NCBI GenBank assembly: GCA_964036045.1
Contig: OZ038392.1
Span: 25,114,663-25,178,662 of the forward strand
DNA: 64,000 bases
Reading direction: 5' to 3'
From: Eutreptiella sp. 'Long Island Sound 2002'
Taxonomy: Eukaryota > Euglenozoa > Euglenophyceae > Eutreptiales > Eutreptiaceae
How positions within the stretch are numbered: the first letter of the stretch is position 1; every line of letters starts with the position of its first letter. Of this stretch, positions 42,863-54,908 are shown one piece after another. The position numbers were made by a program, and so were the translations under genes. The notes beneath the pieces are model-generated. The model had not been told where the DNA came from. It did no database searches and worked only from the letters and a program-made list of their open reading frames with translations.

Positions 42863-43680
42863 TCCAAGATGTTCGACTAATAGTGGCATCCTAGTAGTGG
42901 CATCCAATTTGTGCTGCCTACAACATAGGCTGCTTCAATGTCGATTACAAAATACCAATGGCCGCATCAAGTCTTTGAAGAACACTACCGACCATCGAAA
43001 GATGACCAAAGGTTCTTTAAGGAACACCCACAACTGTAGTGTGGGACATTAAACACTATCATCCAAACCCGAACTAACAAATGCTAGCGCAAACTTATGC
43101 TCTACATAACCTTCCCCATACCTCTATGCACGCCGATCACCTTTATATACCCAGCTCTGCTTAATTGTACACAAAACTAGTTCAGAGCTGAATTATGCAA
43201 ATTAGTAGAGTGCACATGCCATTTTGTGAGAACAGAATGATTCAACAGCAATGCTATACCTACTCTCCAAGATGTTCGGCTAATAGTGGCATCCTAATAG
43301 TGGCATCCAATTTGTGCTGCCTACAACATAGGCTGCTTTAATGTCGGTTACAAAATACCAATGGCCGCATCAAATCTTTAAAAAAAAACTAGCGACCATC
43401 GAAAGATTACCAAAGGTTCTTGAACGAACACAAACAACTGTAGTGTGGGACCCCAAACGCTACCATCCAAATTTGAAGTAACAAATGCTAGCGCAAACTT
43501 ATGCTCTACATAACCTTCCCCATACCCCATGCAGACCACCTTTAGATACCCAGCACTGGTTAATTGTGGACCACATTAGTTCAGAGCTAATTTATGCAAA
43601 TTAGTAGAGTGCACATGCCATTTTGTGAGAACAGAATGATTCAACAGCAATGCTATACCTACTCTCCAAAGAATACAAAC
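42863..43680. repeat. 404-bp tandem repeat, two copies
   Basis: CCAAGATGTTCGRCTAATAGTGGCATCC begins each copy (42863 and 43267), and both run to ATTCAACAGCAATGCTATACC. A partial third copy starts at about 43672. Inside each, TAGTGGCATCC is itself doubled. Confidence 0.85.
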
Positions 43681-44230
43681 AATCATATTGTGAGACAATA
43701 AACACTGCCATCCATCGATAAACTAAATGTGAACTAAGAAATGCTAGCACGAACGTGGGTCAGTCGTAACCATCCACCTAACTCTATGCAGGTAGACCAC
43801 GTTTATATAACTCACTCTAGTCTGGGCACGTTCAGGGCAACATTAAGCACATCGGCTTCCATTGTATGACTCAAGTGTATACTGCAACTGGTTGTTCAAA
43901 AGCACTTTGAACCCCGGTTTGTTTTGTTTTTCGACTACTGTGTGACAACCATGGTCACTTGTTCACCACCTTATCCATTACGTTCTTCAATATTTGTGCA
44001 TGAGTTTCGCCCACACCAAGATATCGCTATACACCTACACACCATTTTTATTCTTTCTACAATTCCAGACCGCATGTGCACATCATGATGCCATCATGCA
44101 TTGCACCAAACAAAAATATTGGAGTTCAGCCATCTGATTGTATCATACTGCAGTGTGTCCATTCACAATTTGACGTAGTCACATTGCATCACAATATTCC
44201 ATGCCTCAACTGTTTACATTGATTTTATAA
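43681..44230. other. AT-rich spacer, nothing recognised
   Basis: No supported gene or repeat up to the left LTR of E5. Confidence 0.5.
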
Positions 44231-45313
44231 TGATGCGTATTGGTACGCCCCTGGATCTTGGTTACTGAAATCTGCCCCATGGGGAAGAGCTTGAGGTCTT
44301 TCAAACCCATTTTTATACTCTTTTTTGAGGGATATGGAGCACTTATTCTAGAGGCTATGTGAGCACTCTTCAAGAGACATTAAAAGAGCAAGTAAGCACA
44401 AGAGATTCCGTAATACCACGCAAATACAAATTGTTCTAGGAGCTTTGCTCGCCCCATGACACAATCTGGTGTCCTAAAGGAGAAAGAGAGGGCAAACAAA
44501 ACAATAACTTAGGCTAATACACATGTAAACATACCTAAGTACCAAACCATGTGCTAAGGTTAGATTTTTAGGAAAAATCACAGTAAATCAGGGCACCACA
44601 GGCCCTGTGACCTGAGATTCAAGTCATCAACGACTGTCATCGACAGGAACTGTGTTGTGGTCAACATGTCTAAGTCAGCTCTGGGTCAAACCAAGGTCAA
44701 ACAAGTCAAACAATGTCATAAACATGTTGAAAACATGGTTAAAACTTGAAACATGGGTCTCCCCCCATGCGCCAGCCTAGAGGGCTCAGGGCATTCTGGC
44801 GCCATATGATATTTTTTCTGAAAACCTATGGACTCATACTTAATATCCCCCATAGGGGAGGGAACGGCCGTCGCAGCCGGCCGTCTGTGGAAAATTGGCA
44901 ACATAGTGCATTTTCATGAAAAATGCCGTAAAATACACTCAAAATCCACAATATTTCATTAAAAATTGATATAAAAACAGCTTTTCTGGAGCTTTTACGC
45001 ACATTCACGACATTTTCCGTCAAGAAAATAATGTCAAAAAAATGACGGCGACGACTGGCGCCCGCTGCCGCGCCGTTGGTTCTAATTACTTTGAAGGTTC
45101 AATGAAGCTTCAAATGTTTTAGACACTTCGAAAACCTTAAAAAAATGACTAAAATAGCTATTTCCAGGCCAAGCTGGAGCTATTTCCTGATACTACAGAC
45201 TAGCTGACATCTACAATGGAGTGTCAGCGTACTCCTGGAGCTTTTCTAGCTTCCATGGAGATACTTTTACCTATAGAAATGAACCTGCATATGAGCACAT
45301 GGCCACATATGCA
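44231..45313 (-). repeat. E5 3' LTR (left copy)
   Basis: Direct repeat of 46346-47422, differing by scattered substitutions. The plus-strand end is GGCCACATATGCA. The start is TGATGCG or TGCG; the exact base is uncertain. Confidence 0.8.
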
Positions 45314-45327
45314 CCACCCCCCTCCTT
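45314..45327 (-). other. E5 polypurine tract
   Basis: Minus strand AAGGAGGGGGGTGG directly before the LTR start. The AAGGAGGGGGG core is the same as in E2. Confidence 0.7.
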
Positions 45328-45689
45328 AAAAGGTTTCTATGAGCCGTGTTTAGAGAAACCTCAAAGGGGTAAAAGTAACCTATCCTTTTCCCTATATGTT
45401 TTTCCTGCTTCAGTGCTTTGAAAAACACCCATCCTGAAGAAACAGAGTCCTTGGGCAACAAGACATCAGCAAAGGAAACAAGTATAAAAAACTGTGGTGC
45501 AAGTAAAATGTATGGTTCAAACAACCTTAAAAATAAGTATAGTACAACCAAACAATGGCAAGAATCGCCAGAAAACGGAAGTATTTACAACATATACTCC
45601 TGAATATATATCACCGAGACTGTAGCAGGACTGGCAGAAAATGACAAAGGGCTTGGAAAATTCAAACGAATATGATTAGAGAGGGTTAG

Positions 45690-46489
45690 CCACTCTCAGG
45701 GCCAATGGGGCTCTTATAATTCTTGAAGAACTTCTCCATCTCCGTGTCAAAGATGTCCAGCTCCTTGGTTGTGAGGGGACGACGGTCTTTTTGCCTTGAC
45801 GTCGTCGTCTGGTGACAGCTACCTTCGCTGGAGCTTTACCACATGTCGAATTCTTGGTGCCCTTGTTGTTGGGCTTCATAAAAATCAATAGCTTGTTGGA
45901 ACTCATGGGGAGCATGGTCATACCATTTTGTTTGGCTGGTTTCTGGCCCATTGTCGTCGCTGGACGTCGCTGACGAATTTGTCGTAAAATATTCGGTGAT
46001 CTCCGCCGCTTCTGAGCCAGAGTAAGTGGCCCACCAAGGCTCACTATCTTGGTTTTGATCAATTTCTTGATTTTCTTGAAGTTCTTGATGTTGCTCCTCA
46101 GTCCAAGTACTTGAGGAGGAGGTGGAGGTTGTGGAGAACATACCTGGACGTATTGTCACTCCAGGCCTTCCCAGGCCAGACCAGCGCGTCGGCTGGTTGA
46201 TCTGCAGTCCAATCTTGGCCTTGGTGAAGAACTTGAGTTCCTTGGATTGGCTCCTTCTTGTTGCTTGTGCCAAGGGTCCACAAACCTTGAAGAACACAAA
46301 GAACTCCAAGTTCTCCTTCAGAGCTGCATCAGCTCTAGAACAATTTGGACGCGTATTATTACGCCCCTGGATCTTGGTTACTGAAATCTGCTCCATGGAG
46401 AAGAGCTTGAGGTCTTTCAAACCCATTTTTATAGTCTTTTTTGAGGGATATGGAGCACTCATTCTAGAGGCTATGTGAGCACTCTTCAA
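45690..46489 (-). CDS. E5 internal ORF, unknown protein
   Basis: Minus-strand ORF open from within the 5' LTR (ATGs at 46489, 46423 and 46393) to a TAA near 45836. The non-LTR part encodes a Glu/Gln/Ser-rich protein of about 170 residues (TEEQHQELQENQEIDQNQD; WYDHAPHEFQQAIDFYEAQ). The same frame continues after the stop with coding-like text (LTTKELDIFDTEMEKFFKN) to a stop near 45690. A GT...AG stretch of about 37 bases (GTAAAG to CACCAG) spans the stop and would join them as a tiny intron; this is speculative. I recognise no Gag or host family. Confidence 0.4.
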
Positions 46490-47422
46490 GAGACATTAAA
46501 AGAGCAAGTAAGCACGAGAGATTCCTTAATACCACGCAAATACAAATTGTTCTAGGAGTTTTGCTCGCCCCATGACACAATCTGGTGTCCTGAAAGAGGA
46601 AGAGAGGGCAAACAAGGCAATAACTTAGGTTAATACACATGTAAACATACCCAAGTACCAAACAATGTGCTAAGGTTAGATTTTTAGGAAAAATCACAGT
46701 AAGGGAGGCCACCACAGGCCCTGTGACCTAAGATTCAGGTCGTCAACGACTGTCGTCGACAGGAACTGTGTTGTGGTCAACATGTCTAAGTCAGCTCTGG
46801 GTCAAACCAAGGTCAAACAAGTCAAACAATGTCATAAACATGTTGAAAACATGGTTGAAACTTGAATCATGGGTCTCCCCCCACGCGCCAGCCTGGAGGC
46901 CTTAGGGCATTCTGGCGCCATATGATATTTTTTCTGTTACACCTATGGACTTATACTTAATATCCCCCATGGGGGAGGGAACGGCCGTCGCAGCAGGCCG
47001 TCTGTGGGAAATTGGCAACATAGTGCTTTTTCATGAAAAATGCCGTAAAATACACTAAAAATCCACAATATTTCATTAAAAATCGTTATAAAAACAGCTT
47101 TTCTGGAGCTTTTACGCACATTCACGACATTTTCCGTCAAGAAAAAACTGTCGTAAAAATGACGGCGACGACTGGCGCCCGCTGCCGCGCCGTTGGTTCT
47201 AATTACTTTGAAGGTTCAATGAACCTTCAAATGTTTTAGAAACTTCAAAAACCTTAAAAAAATGACTGAAATAGCTATTTCCAGGCCAAGCTGGAGCTAT
47301 TTCCTGATACTACGGACATCTGCACTGGAGTCTCAGCGTACTCCTGGAGCTTTCCTGGCTTCCATGGTGATACCTTTACCTATAAAAATGAATCTGCATA
47401 TGAGCACATGGCCACATATGCA
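46346..47422 (-). repeat. E5 5' LTR (right copy)
   Basis: Direct repeat of the left LTR. In element orientation its end is followed by AATTGTTCTAGAGC or TCCAAATTG, without an obvious tRNA-complementary TGG start. Confidence 0.8.
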
Positions 47423-48330
47423 TCAATAATACCACCCGTTCTCACCCGGATTTTGCAAACACCATATACCAATCTTTAAAAGTTACGCATTTGTAAGCTA
47501 CTATTTTGCAACACAGCTTTTTTGATAAATGCAGTGCTCATCCTTGTGTAAAATATTTGTTCATTGTCAAGCTAGCCATTAATTGCACTATTCGGACTAC
47601 TCGGAGATACCAGTTTGTGACAAGTGTTTTGTTCCACGGGGCTGTTTTTTAGTTGCAACTCTGCAAGAAAATGGGATCGCGGCTTCTCATTACATAATGA
47701 CAAGGCAAACAGTAGGGTGAAGGTGAGGATGGAGTGTGCTGCTGCCGTCCATTTCATGCAGAACGGGGGTTGGAAGAAGATGATAGGGGCAGCACCCTAG
47801 TGTTGGGCAGCATGAAGTAGGAGGACAAAGTTGGGAGTCGGTGTGCAAAACGTGGTGAAGCATGTTGTTATGCGCTACCCAAAAAACCCTTTTCTGAGCA
47901 TCTTTTCCACAAAAACTGTCATTTTGGTGACGCCCATTGAACACTTTCTTTACTGCATCAATGCCCTGCAGCACTTCTTTTTTTGCCAAAGAGAGTTTGG
48001 CAATCAACGACAGTGACGATAAGCGGAATTCTTTCATTTAAAAAGGCGCCAATGTTAGGCACAACGGATGGCTTTTTTTTGGCGGGTCTTGTAAAACATT
48101 TCTTTTCGTGCTTCAATCTGTTGCATTTTTGGGTTGTAGGCGGGGAAGAGAGGACATGTACCAAATACGGCTGACGGTTCCCTCAATTGTTCAATCGGTT
48201 GCAATCCTGCAGCATTTTGGAAAAAAAATGGCCCTATTTGGCTAGCAATGCACACAGGTTGGTGCGTTTCCCGTTTTAGTAACCCCGACAGACTAGTCGT
48301 TTTAGCTTTGATGGAACGCTTATTGCGATT
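47423..48330. other. Spacer, nothing recognised
   Basis: Short ORFs on both strands only. No repeat or RNA motif that I could support. Confidence 0.45.
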
Positions 48331-50737
48331 TGTGTTTAGGACGCTCGAAAGGTAGAGCAGAGAGGTAGGGACGTCCTAAAGAAGGTCCTTACCAGGACCG
48401 GCCCCCGCTGTGCCCCTTCCGCCTGTTACCCCTGCTGATTTTCTCCGGATCAGTGATTGCATTCCTCAAATTCCAAAGGGTCCAAAGTCCAAAAATATAG
48501 AAAATAAAATCCTCCTTCAACCCTGAAACAGCAACCAGATCCCACAAATACAGCAATAACCCAATTCACAATCCAAATCAGGCTGCGGGCTTCCGTTCAG
48601 CACACCGGTCGTCTCACGGTGGCGGGCATGTACAAGAATTGCACCAAGGAAGAAAGCCCTGAAATTAGCATATGAACACAAATAATGCAAAGTTGGGGAA
48701 AGTGGTAAACATACACCTTCACAGCCATAAACCCCTCATTCCCTGGACTCAAGACCTTCCCTTGACTCACAAACATATTGCCCTGAACCGGGTCAAATGA
48801 GATGGCTGAATGCCATGTGTCAAAAGTGACTACACAAACCCCAAAAATGTGTTCACTCCCAAGCCTCTAAATCCTAGCCCAATAGGGGAGGTGGCGTGTC
48901 ATGGCCTAGAGTGGCACTCATGACCATGCCCTACCCTGACATAACCTTGGTTGGGCTGGGAGTCGATTGGGCTTGGAGAACTGCCCCATGATGATGACCT
49001 CACAACATGGCAAAATCAGGCAAATCACACCATTATGCCCAAAAGTCAATTATATACTCAAAAATGCGTACGGCAAATATTCAAATGCTCCATGCATGTG
49101 TCAAACCGGAAAGTAAGATACAAGGGTGATATAGACCAAAGGTCAATGCCCAAGAATATTCCATCATTGGCTCCGAAACTCATCCGGTTATGTACATGAG
49201 ATGCTTCACAAGTCAACACATGAATTTGAGACCTAATTTTGTGAGGCCTCGTGTGCCAAGCCAAAGTGACTACGTGATCCGGCATATGGTGAGGTTTAAC
49301 ATCGAAGCATATGCCAACATATAAGCAACATACCATAGTTCACGGATCTCTAGGCACTTTACTGTTAGCCGACCAGTTGAGCACATAAAATACAAAAATG
49401 AGCATAAAATGAGGTCAAAAACATGCAAATATGTCCAAATACAAAGTTGTCATGATAGTATATCTCTATGAACACCCATGATATCCGCGCATGGTTCAAT
49501 ATACAAATGATTGGAACCATTTGCCAACAATTCCCCCACTTGGATCCCCAATCGGGCGCATGGAGATACCTTCGCCACTCGTATCTACATGCCCCATGAA
49601 AATGGGAGTGCACTCATGGATCTCTTTGCCAAACATACCATGAGCGATACATACGCGGTAGACTTAGTCTAGCGCTTTGAATTCCACAATTGGGACATGG
49701 GCAAAGCCCTTGTCACGTGTGGCTCCTCATCTCTCCGGCCACACGAAGATATATAACATGGGCGTGAGCATATCGACGCACATACCATGCATATAACACA
49801 TACCCTCAAAAAGTGGCTCCCACCATGGTATGCCATGCCCCTCCATGGACATAACTTCACGTTAAAAATACGTGGGAACCCAAAGGAAAGTATCTATGCA
49901 ACCCCAACACTCATGCGGTACACTCGAAAGTCGTATTAAGATATTGGGTTGCACGGTCCAAGAGTTGTATATCAATTTATACCCTCTTGACCATTATCCC
50001 TTGCTACACCGGGCATGTGTACACACCAAAGGCGTTTGATGCTCGCTAAATTAAGCTGAGACCATGGTGCTTGCAACGCAACCTTCTTTATTCTCTTTTC
50101 TCATACTCCCGCGTAGATATGTCCCTTCAAAGTGGTCCCAGGATTCACTTTTGTTTCCCTTATATCTCCAAGTCAAATGGGTGGCAAGTATAAGGGAAAC
50201 CGGATTTGGGCATAGGGAAAGGAGTATGACCACTCGAAGAAGACCAAATCAAGTGCGGCGATGTCGAAGTCGAAAATTCGAGTTCGACATCGCGAAAAAT
50301 TCAGAATAAAATTTCGAGTGCATATTTAGAAAATTGCGGAAGCAACGAACCCCTTACTGATGAAATCTGACCCTTCATCAGGGTTTCCACCAAAATATCT
50401 GGAAATAACAGTTAACCAATCGGTTAACGCAAAATCGCGAGCCAACTGACAGTCGCCGATACATTGACTATCAGAACGAGAGGCTGAAAAATTACGGAAA
50501 CATTATGATAATAAAACCCTGTTGATTCCTGATATTCTGATATATAAATCTCAGCTGGCGGCGCCTCGGTACTGAATATGGCCGCTCATAGCCGGAATGG
50601 CCAAACCTATCACACTATCACATCAGGTTAGGTCAGGTGGATGGGAGAGTATGGTATCAGACAATGGCGGCTTGCCGGCACATAGATACACACCCCAAGT
50701 GACCCCAAGATGGCCACGGGGGTCGGAACTGGCTTCA
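48331..50737 (-). repeat. E3 3' LTR
   Basis: The right end is fixed by ACTGGCTTCA followed by the polypurine tract. Blocks at about 49700-49920 and 50100-50570 match LTR0 (1560-1740 and 1950-2370), including TCAAGTGCGGnGATGTCGAA. The left end is a guess (TGTGTTTAGG at 48331) from the LTR length of about 2.4 kb in this group. Confidence 0.6.
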
Positions 50738-50748
50738 CCCCCCTTCTC
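50738..50748 (-). other. E3 polypurine tract
   Basis: Minus strand GAGAAGGGGGG stands directly before the LTR start TGAAGCC. It corresponds to the E2 tract. Confidence 0.75.
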
Positions 50749-51130
50749 AGAGCGTTGTTACCGCTCGGAAGTCATTGAAGAGAGGACGGGAGGACCCCAA
50801 TGGGCTCCAAACCCCATCTCCCATGTCCCAAGGACACATGGAGGCCCCACACACGTCGTAGGCGTCCCCCATGCCCCAAGGGAGGGGTGAGGACACTGAT
50901 AATCGGTGCCGTACGCCATATCCGGTCTCCTCTTGATCTACAAGATGGACCAAGGGGATCAAATATAGAAAAACGTCGTCAGTCGACCTAAATCAGTATA
51001 CCACAGTGAAATATATATGTGGAGATCGAGTGAAGGGGGTATATGGCCAATGAAGGCCCAGAAATCCCCGGATGAACGCCCTCACCCATCTCACAAGCAC
51101 AAAACAAACAAAAATGCCAAGGGGAATCCA
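50749..51130 (-). other. E3 3' non-coding region
   Basis: 380 bases between the pol stop and the polypurine tract with no recognised motif. Much shorter than the 1.5 kb of E2. Confidence 0.5.
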
Positions 51131-54060
51131 TTACGGTGCTACGGCAGCCACCAAATGGACCAATACGTCCTCGACATCCAAAGAAATATTCTTTTTCTTC
51201 AGGTAGTCCATCCAGACCGTGGTGTACCTCGGCACAAAACTGCTCGGAGGCTTCCACGAGTCCCGGGACGCGGCGAATCCCTTCCAACGGACTTTATAAA
51301 GCCTCCCCCCAGACGTCCCCGGGTCCGGCTTGTCCGCCAGGATTCTCTCGGCGGTGAAGTCGTCGTCCTCACCCTCGTCGTCTGAGTCCACATCGCCGGC
51401 CGTGAACTCGAAGGTGACGGGACGTCCGCTGGGGTCTGGTGCTCGAGGACGAAGCTGGGTATGGTCGCGGTCCAGGATCTTGTTATCCCCCACACGAACC
51501 GCATACACGTCCTGCCCGACCTTCCGCACGATTACCCCCGGCACATACCAAGATGCCTGCCGATGCCTGGACAGGACATCCTTGTGGTGCCGCTCCACCC
51601 ACACGGTGTCTTGGAGAGCATACTTTTGGACTTTTCCCTGCTTGAAGTACTTGGCCCTCTTGTCATGCTCGTCCTGAAGTGCCTTGCACACTTTGGCCGC
51701 CGCGTCGTCCGCTTCGGCCATCATAGCGTTCGCATCCCGGGCCACTTTGCCATGGTTCAACCATGGGAGAGTGCGTGACACTCGATCACGTAGGAACAGG
51801 ATGCGATGGGGCTACAGTCCAGTGGGTCCCGGAAGGTCGTGCTACGCTTGGAGTACTCTCCACAGCGAATTATACCAATTCTGGCCCGGTTTGTCAATGT
51901 GCAGCTGGCGGAACTTCTCGAACATCTGCCGCCCGGCCACCTCAGCTCGGCCATCCGACCGGCTGTGGTACGCCACGGTCTTTGCGTGCCAAATACCCAT
52001 GTGCTTGCACATTGTCTTGAACCACGTCCCCACAAACTGACTGCCCCGATCGCTACAGATGACAGCCGGGACATCAAAAATCGTCAGCCAATGCCTGATC
52101 ATGGCATTAGCGACGGTCTTGGCCTGCAGCCCCACTCCATGCTTGTCCTTCTTGTCCTTCTTCTTGGACTTCTTGCCAGGGACCGCCACGATATACCCAC
52201 TATGCCTATCCACCGCCAGGATGACACAGTCGTAGGTCTCTCCTTCCACGGTGACTTCAGGCATGGCGAATACATCCATGGCTACGGACCACATAGGGGT
52301 CTCCGGTATAGCCGTGTACACCGGATTGCCCGCTGTGGAGTGGTTGGGGCTCTTCGTGGCCCGACACACGGCACAGTCGCTGCAATACCTATCCAGGATG
52401 GCGTAGTACCCCAGAGGGAACTTGAAACGCCACTCCAGGTCCTGCTGCATCTTGTGTCGGCCAGGGTGCATGAGCTGGGCGTTGTGCCAATGGTCAATGA
52501 GCTCCTCCACTCGGTTCTCGGGCACCAGCAGCTTGTCCTTGAGGAACAACTTGTCCCCATCTTCGGTCAAGCCCTCCGGCCATTCGTCGTCCGACGGGGC
52601 GCTCACGGCATTCCAGTACTTGCTCCAGTGCTCGGATGCCGCGTAGTCATCCGACCAGTCCTCTGTGAGCACCGACCTGACTAGCTCTACAGGGGCCACC
52701 ATCCATTGCTCGAGGGTTTTCTCTCGAATAGCCTGGACGCGGGCACCCCGGAACTTGGCCAGGTCCGTACGGTTTGCCATCACCACAAAGCATTTGACCC
52801 CCTCTTGCTCCATGGCCTTCTCCATCTCGATGATGCGCTTGGCCTCCTCGGTTTCCTTGGCGTCCCCATGGCTGGATATGTCCATCCAAGCCTTGCCCGC
52901 GGGGTAGGCCCATCGACTGAGGCAATCTGCCACAGTGTTGTCCTTCCCCGGGACGTATACGACGCTGAGGTCGAACTTGGCGAACGTCTCATGCCATCGG
53001 GCCCTCCTTGCCGCCGGTCCCGAGGGGGTGTCGACGTGCTCCTTGTGCCAGCTCTGCAAGGACTGATGGTCTGTACAAACCACCACCAGTTGCAATCCGA
53101 TGTGGCCAGACCAATTCCTGAGCGCACAGACAATGGCATACGTCTCCTCCTCCCTCGCGGTCCATGTTCGACGTTGGCCCTCGGCCAGGATCCGACTCCA
53201 GAACGCCACGGGTACGTGCGACCCGTCGTCCCGGATCTGCTCGAGGACTGCCCCTACAGCATAGTCTGAGGCGTCCGTCCGTAGCACGAATCCCTTGTCC
53301 GGGTCCACCAGGAATAGCCCCAACTGCCCCAGGAGTCGCTCCTTCAGGCGGTTGAACGCATCTTCGGCCTCAGGGGTCCAAGCAAGCTTCTTCTTGCTCC
53401 CCTTCCGGCCGTCGAACTTGCCCACTTGCAGCATCTTGTGCAGCGGCCCGGAGAGTTCTGCATACATCCGGACATAGCCCGAATAGTAATTGCAGAACCC
53501 CATGAAGGACCGGAGTTCGCTGATGGTCTGGGGCTTCTCCCAGTGGTGCAGGGACGCCAGCTTCCCAGGCATGGGACGGCGTTGCCCGTGACCAACCACG
53601 TGACCCGCGAACTCCACTTCCTTCACGAAGAGTGAGGCTTTGGTGGGCTTGCACACCATGTTGTGCTTTTCCAACTTGCTGAGCACTCGGCGCAGATCCT
53701 TCTCATGCGCGTCGATGAGCTCGTCCTCAGTCATGTTCTCCTTGCCGGACCCGATGATGATGTCATCCACGAAGGGATCGGCACAGTCCCGGACAGGACC
53801 GAGTAGGTCCTCCATCATGCGCTGGAAAGCGGCGTTGCCATTCTTGGCGCCCATAGGCACCACTTTCCACTGCATGGGCCCCAGCGGCGTCGACATCGCT
53901 GTGCAGGGCCTGGAGTCCGGGTGTAGCGGCATCTGGTGATAACCGTGTTTCAGGTCCAACACCATGAAGATCCGCTTTTTCTGTTGTTTTTGGAGGATGG
54001 AGTCGATCAGGGGAAGCGAGTACGAGTCGTGCTCGGTTTGCTCGTTCAAACCCCTGTAAT
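51131..54060 (-). pseudogene. pol: E3 pol remnant: RT, RNase H, integrase, chromodomain
   Basis: Read on the minus strand from the E4 junction: RT from YRGLNEQ with intact FVDD (about 53760); RNase H (RTDASDYAVGAV near 53270; TDHQSLQSW near 53070); integrase His/Cys region (about 52500-52340, CSDCAVC) and core (AMDVF, CSDRGSQF, GRAEVAGRQ); chromodomain (about 51370-51160, AERILAD ... KVRWKGF). In-frame TAG codons at 51842-51844 and about 51810-51812 interrupt the integrase tail; the second sits where E2 has Ser (GLSPHQILF). The frame is otherwise kept, so decay is recent. Close to E2 in sequence but clearly diverged. Confidence 0.9.
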
Positions 54061-54593
54061 TGTAAGTGCGGCTAACCCCCATCTGCTCAGATTTTCACTG
54101 ATCTAACCCAGATTGACTACATTTTGGTCATTTTCTTTGCTTCGGCGGAATCGCCGTCTCGCAGCTCAGTCTCAGGATCAGACCTATATATTTCTGATAT
54201 GCCGGATCTGATTCCGCGGTCCATTCTCCGTAAATCCGCCGCGTTCCGATCATTTGCCTGGAATCGCCATCTGCCGCTGACGCGCGCTCGCGGGCCAGAT
54301 CGGCCAAATATTTTTCACAATCGGATTTATTTAAATCTTTTCAGATAGATATGGACACTCAGATGTGCATAGTAAAATCCGCATCAATTTTCTTCATAGA
54401 CTGGGACTTTCTGCCGGATAACAATCAGCGGGGACCTTGCTTCAGTTGTTGCTGCTCTCGCCTCTGTTGGTGTTTGAGTCTCCGGTTCTACCCCCAATAG
54501 CAGCGTTCAGGTCGACTCCTCGCGTGCCTGCCCCACTGGTCTTGCCGGCCCCGAGGCCTCCGGCACCATCAACGACCCAGGGCAGCACTTTCA
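54061..54593 (+). repeat. E4 5' LTR
   Basis: TG...CA ends; the left edge equals the break of the E3 reading frame and the right edge abuts the primer site. Much shorter than the E1 and E2 LTRs. Confidence 0.8.
54185..54192 (+). promoter_or_regulatory. Candidate TATA box in the E4 LTR
   Basis: TATATATT 125 bases into the LTR, the expected region for the U3 promoter that would transcribe the element. Confidence 0.4.
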
Positions 54594-54605
54594 TGGTAGC
54601 AGAGG
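54594..54605 (+). other. E4 primer-binding site, tRNA-iMet type
   Basis: TGGTAGCAGAGG directly after the LTR CA; identical to the E1 site. Confidence 0.85.
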
Positions 54606-54713
54606 CTACCTGAATGTTGTTCCTTTGGTGTCCCAACCACAGCTAGCTCCCCAGTACGGGGGGGAGGAAGAGGGACACACCCACCCATGGCACACGCGCA
54701 CCGCACACGGCAC

Positions 54714-54908
54714 GCACACCGGTAAACAGGAGCCCAGGGGCCCAGGACACCGCACATGCAACACAACACACCGAGCGGGCACACCGGTGAACAGGAGCCA
54801 GCTGGCCCAGGACACCGCAGACGCACCACAGCAAACCGCGCGGGCACACCGGTGAACAGGAGCCCAACGGCCCAGGACGCTACACACACGTAGGGCAGCC
54901 GAGGGACA
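54714..54908 (+). repeat. 65-bp tandem repeat in the E4 leader
   Basis: Three units beginning GCACACCGGTRAACAGGAGC at 54714, 54779 and 54844. They lie in the untranslated leader between primer site and gag, where packaging or dimerisation signals are usually found. Confidence 0.85.

Larger units (their letters stand above)
44231..47422 (-). mobile_element. E5: small non-autonomous LTR element with unknown cargo ORF
   Basis: Two direct repeats of about 1.08 kb flank only about 1 kb. The left repeat is followed by a pyrimidine run that reads AAGGAGGGGGGTGG on the minus strand, a polypurine tract before TGCATATG, so the element is on the minus strand. No protease, RT or integrase is present. 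I could not find a matching target duplication (flanks AATGA/TATAA and TCAATA) or a standard primer site, so the ends may have decayed or recombined. Confidence 0.7.
48331..54060 (-). mobile_element. E3: truncated Ty3/Gypsy chromodomain element, cut by E4
   Basis: Minus-strand relative of E2: 3' LTR at left, polypurine tract, then chromodomain, integrase, RNase H and RT. The RT reading stops at the E4 LTR (54061), just inside the VVDYRGLN motif. The protease, gag and 5' LTR would lie right of E4, outside the window. Nonsense codons show it is dead. Confidence 0.85.

Noticed and set aside
45690-46489. E5 ORF as a Gag protein
   Set aside because: No capsid-like or zinc-knuckle motif is visible; size and composition alone are not enough.
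47690-48260. Short opposing ORFs between E5 and E3
   Set aside because: All under 120 codons, overlapping on both strands, no motif; treated as chance.
51461-52684. Plus-strand ORFs opposite E3 integrase
   Set aside because: Antisense shadows of the pol remnant.
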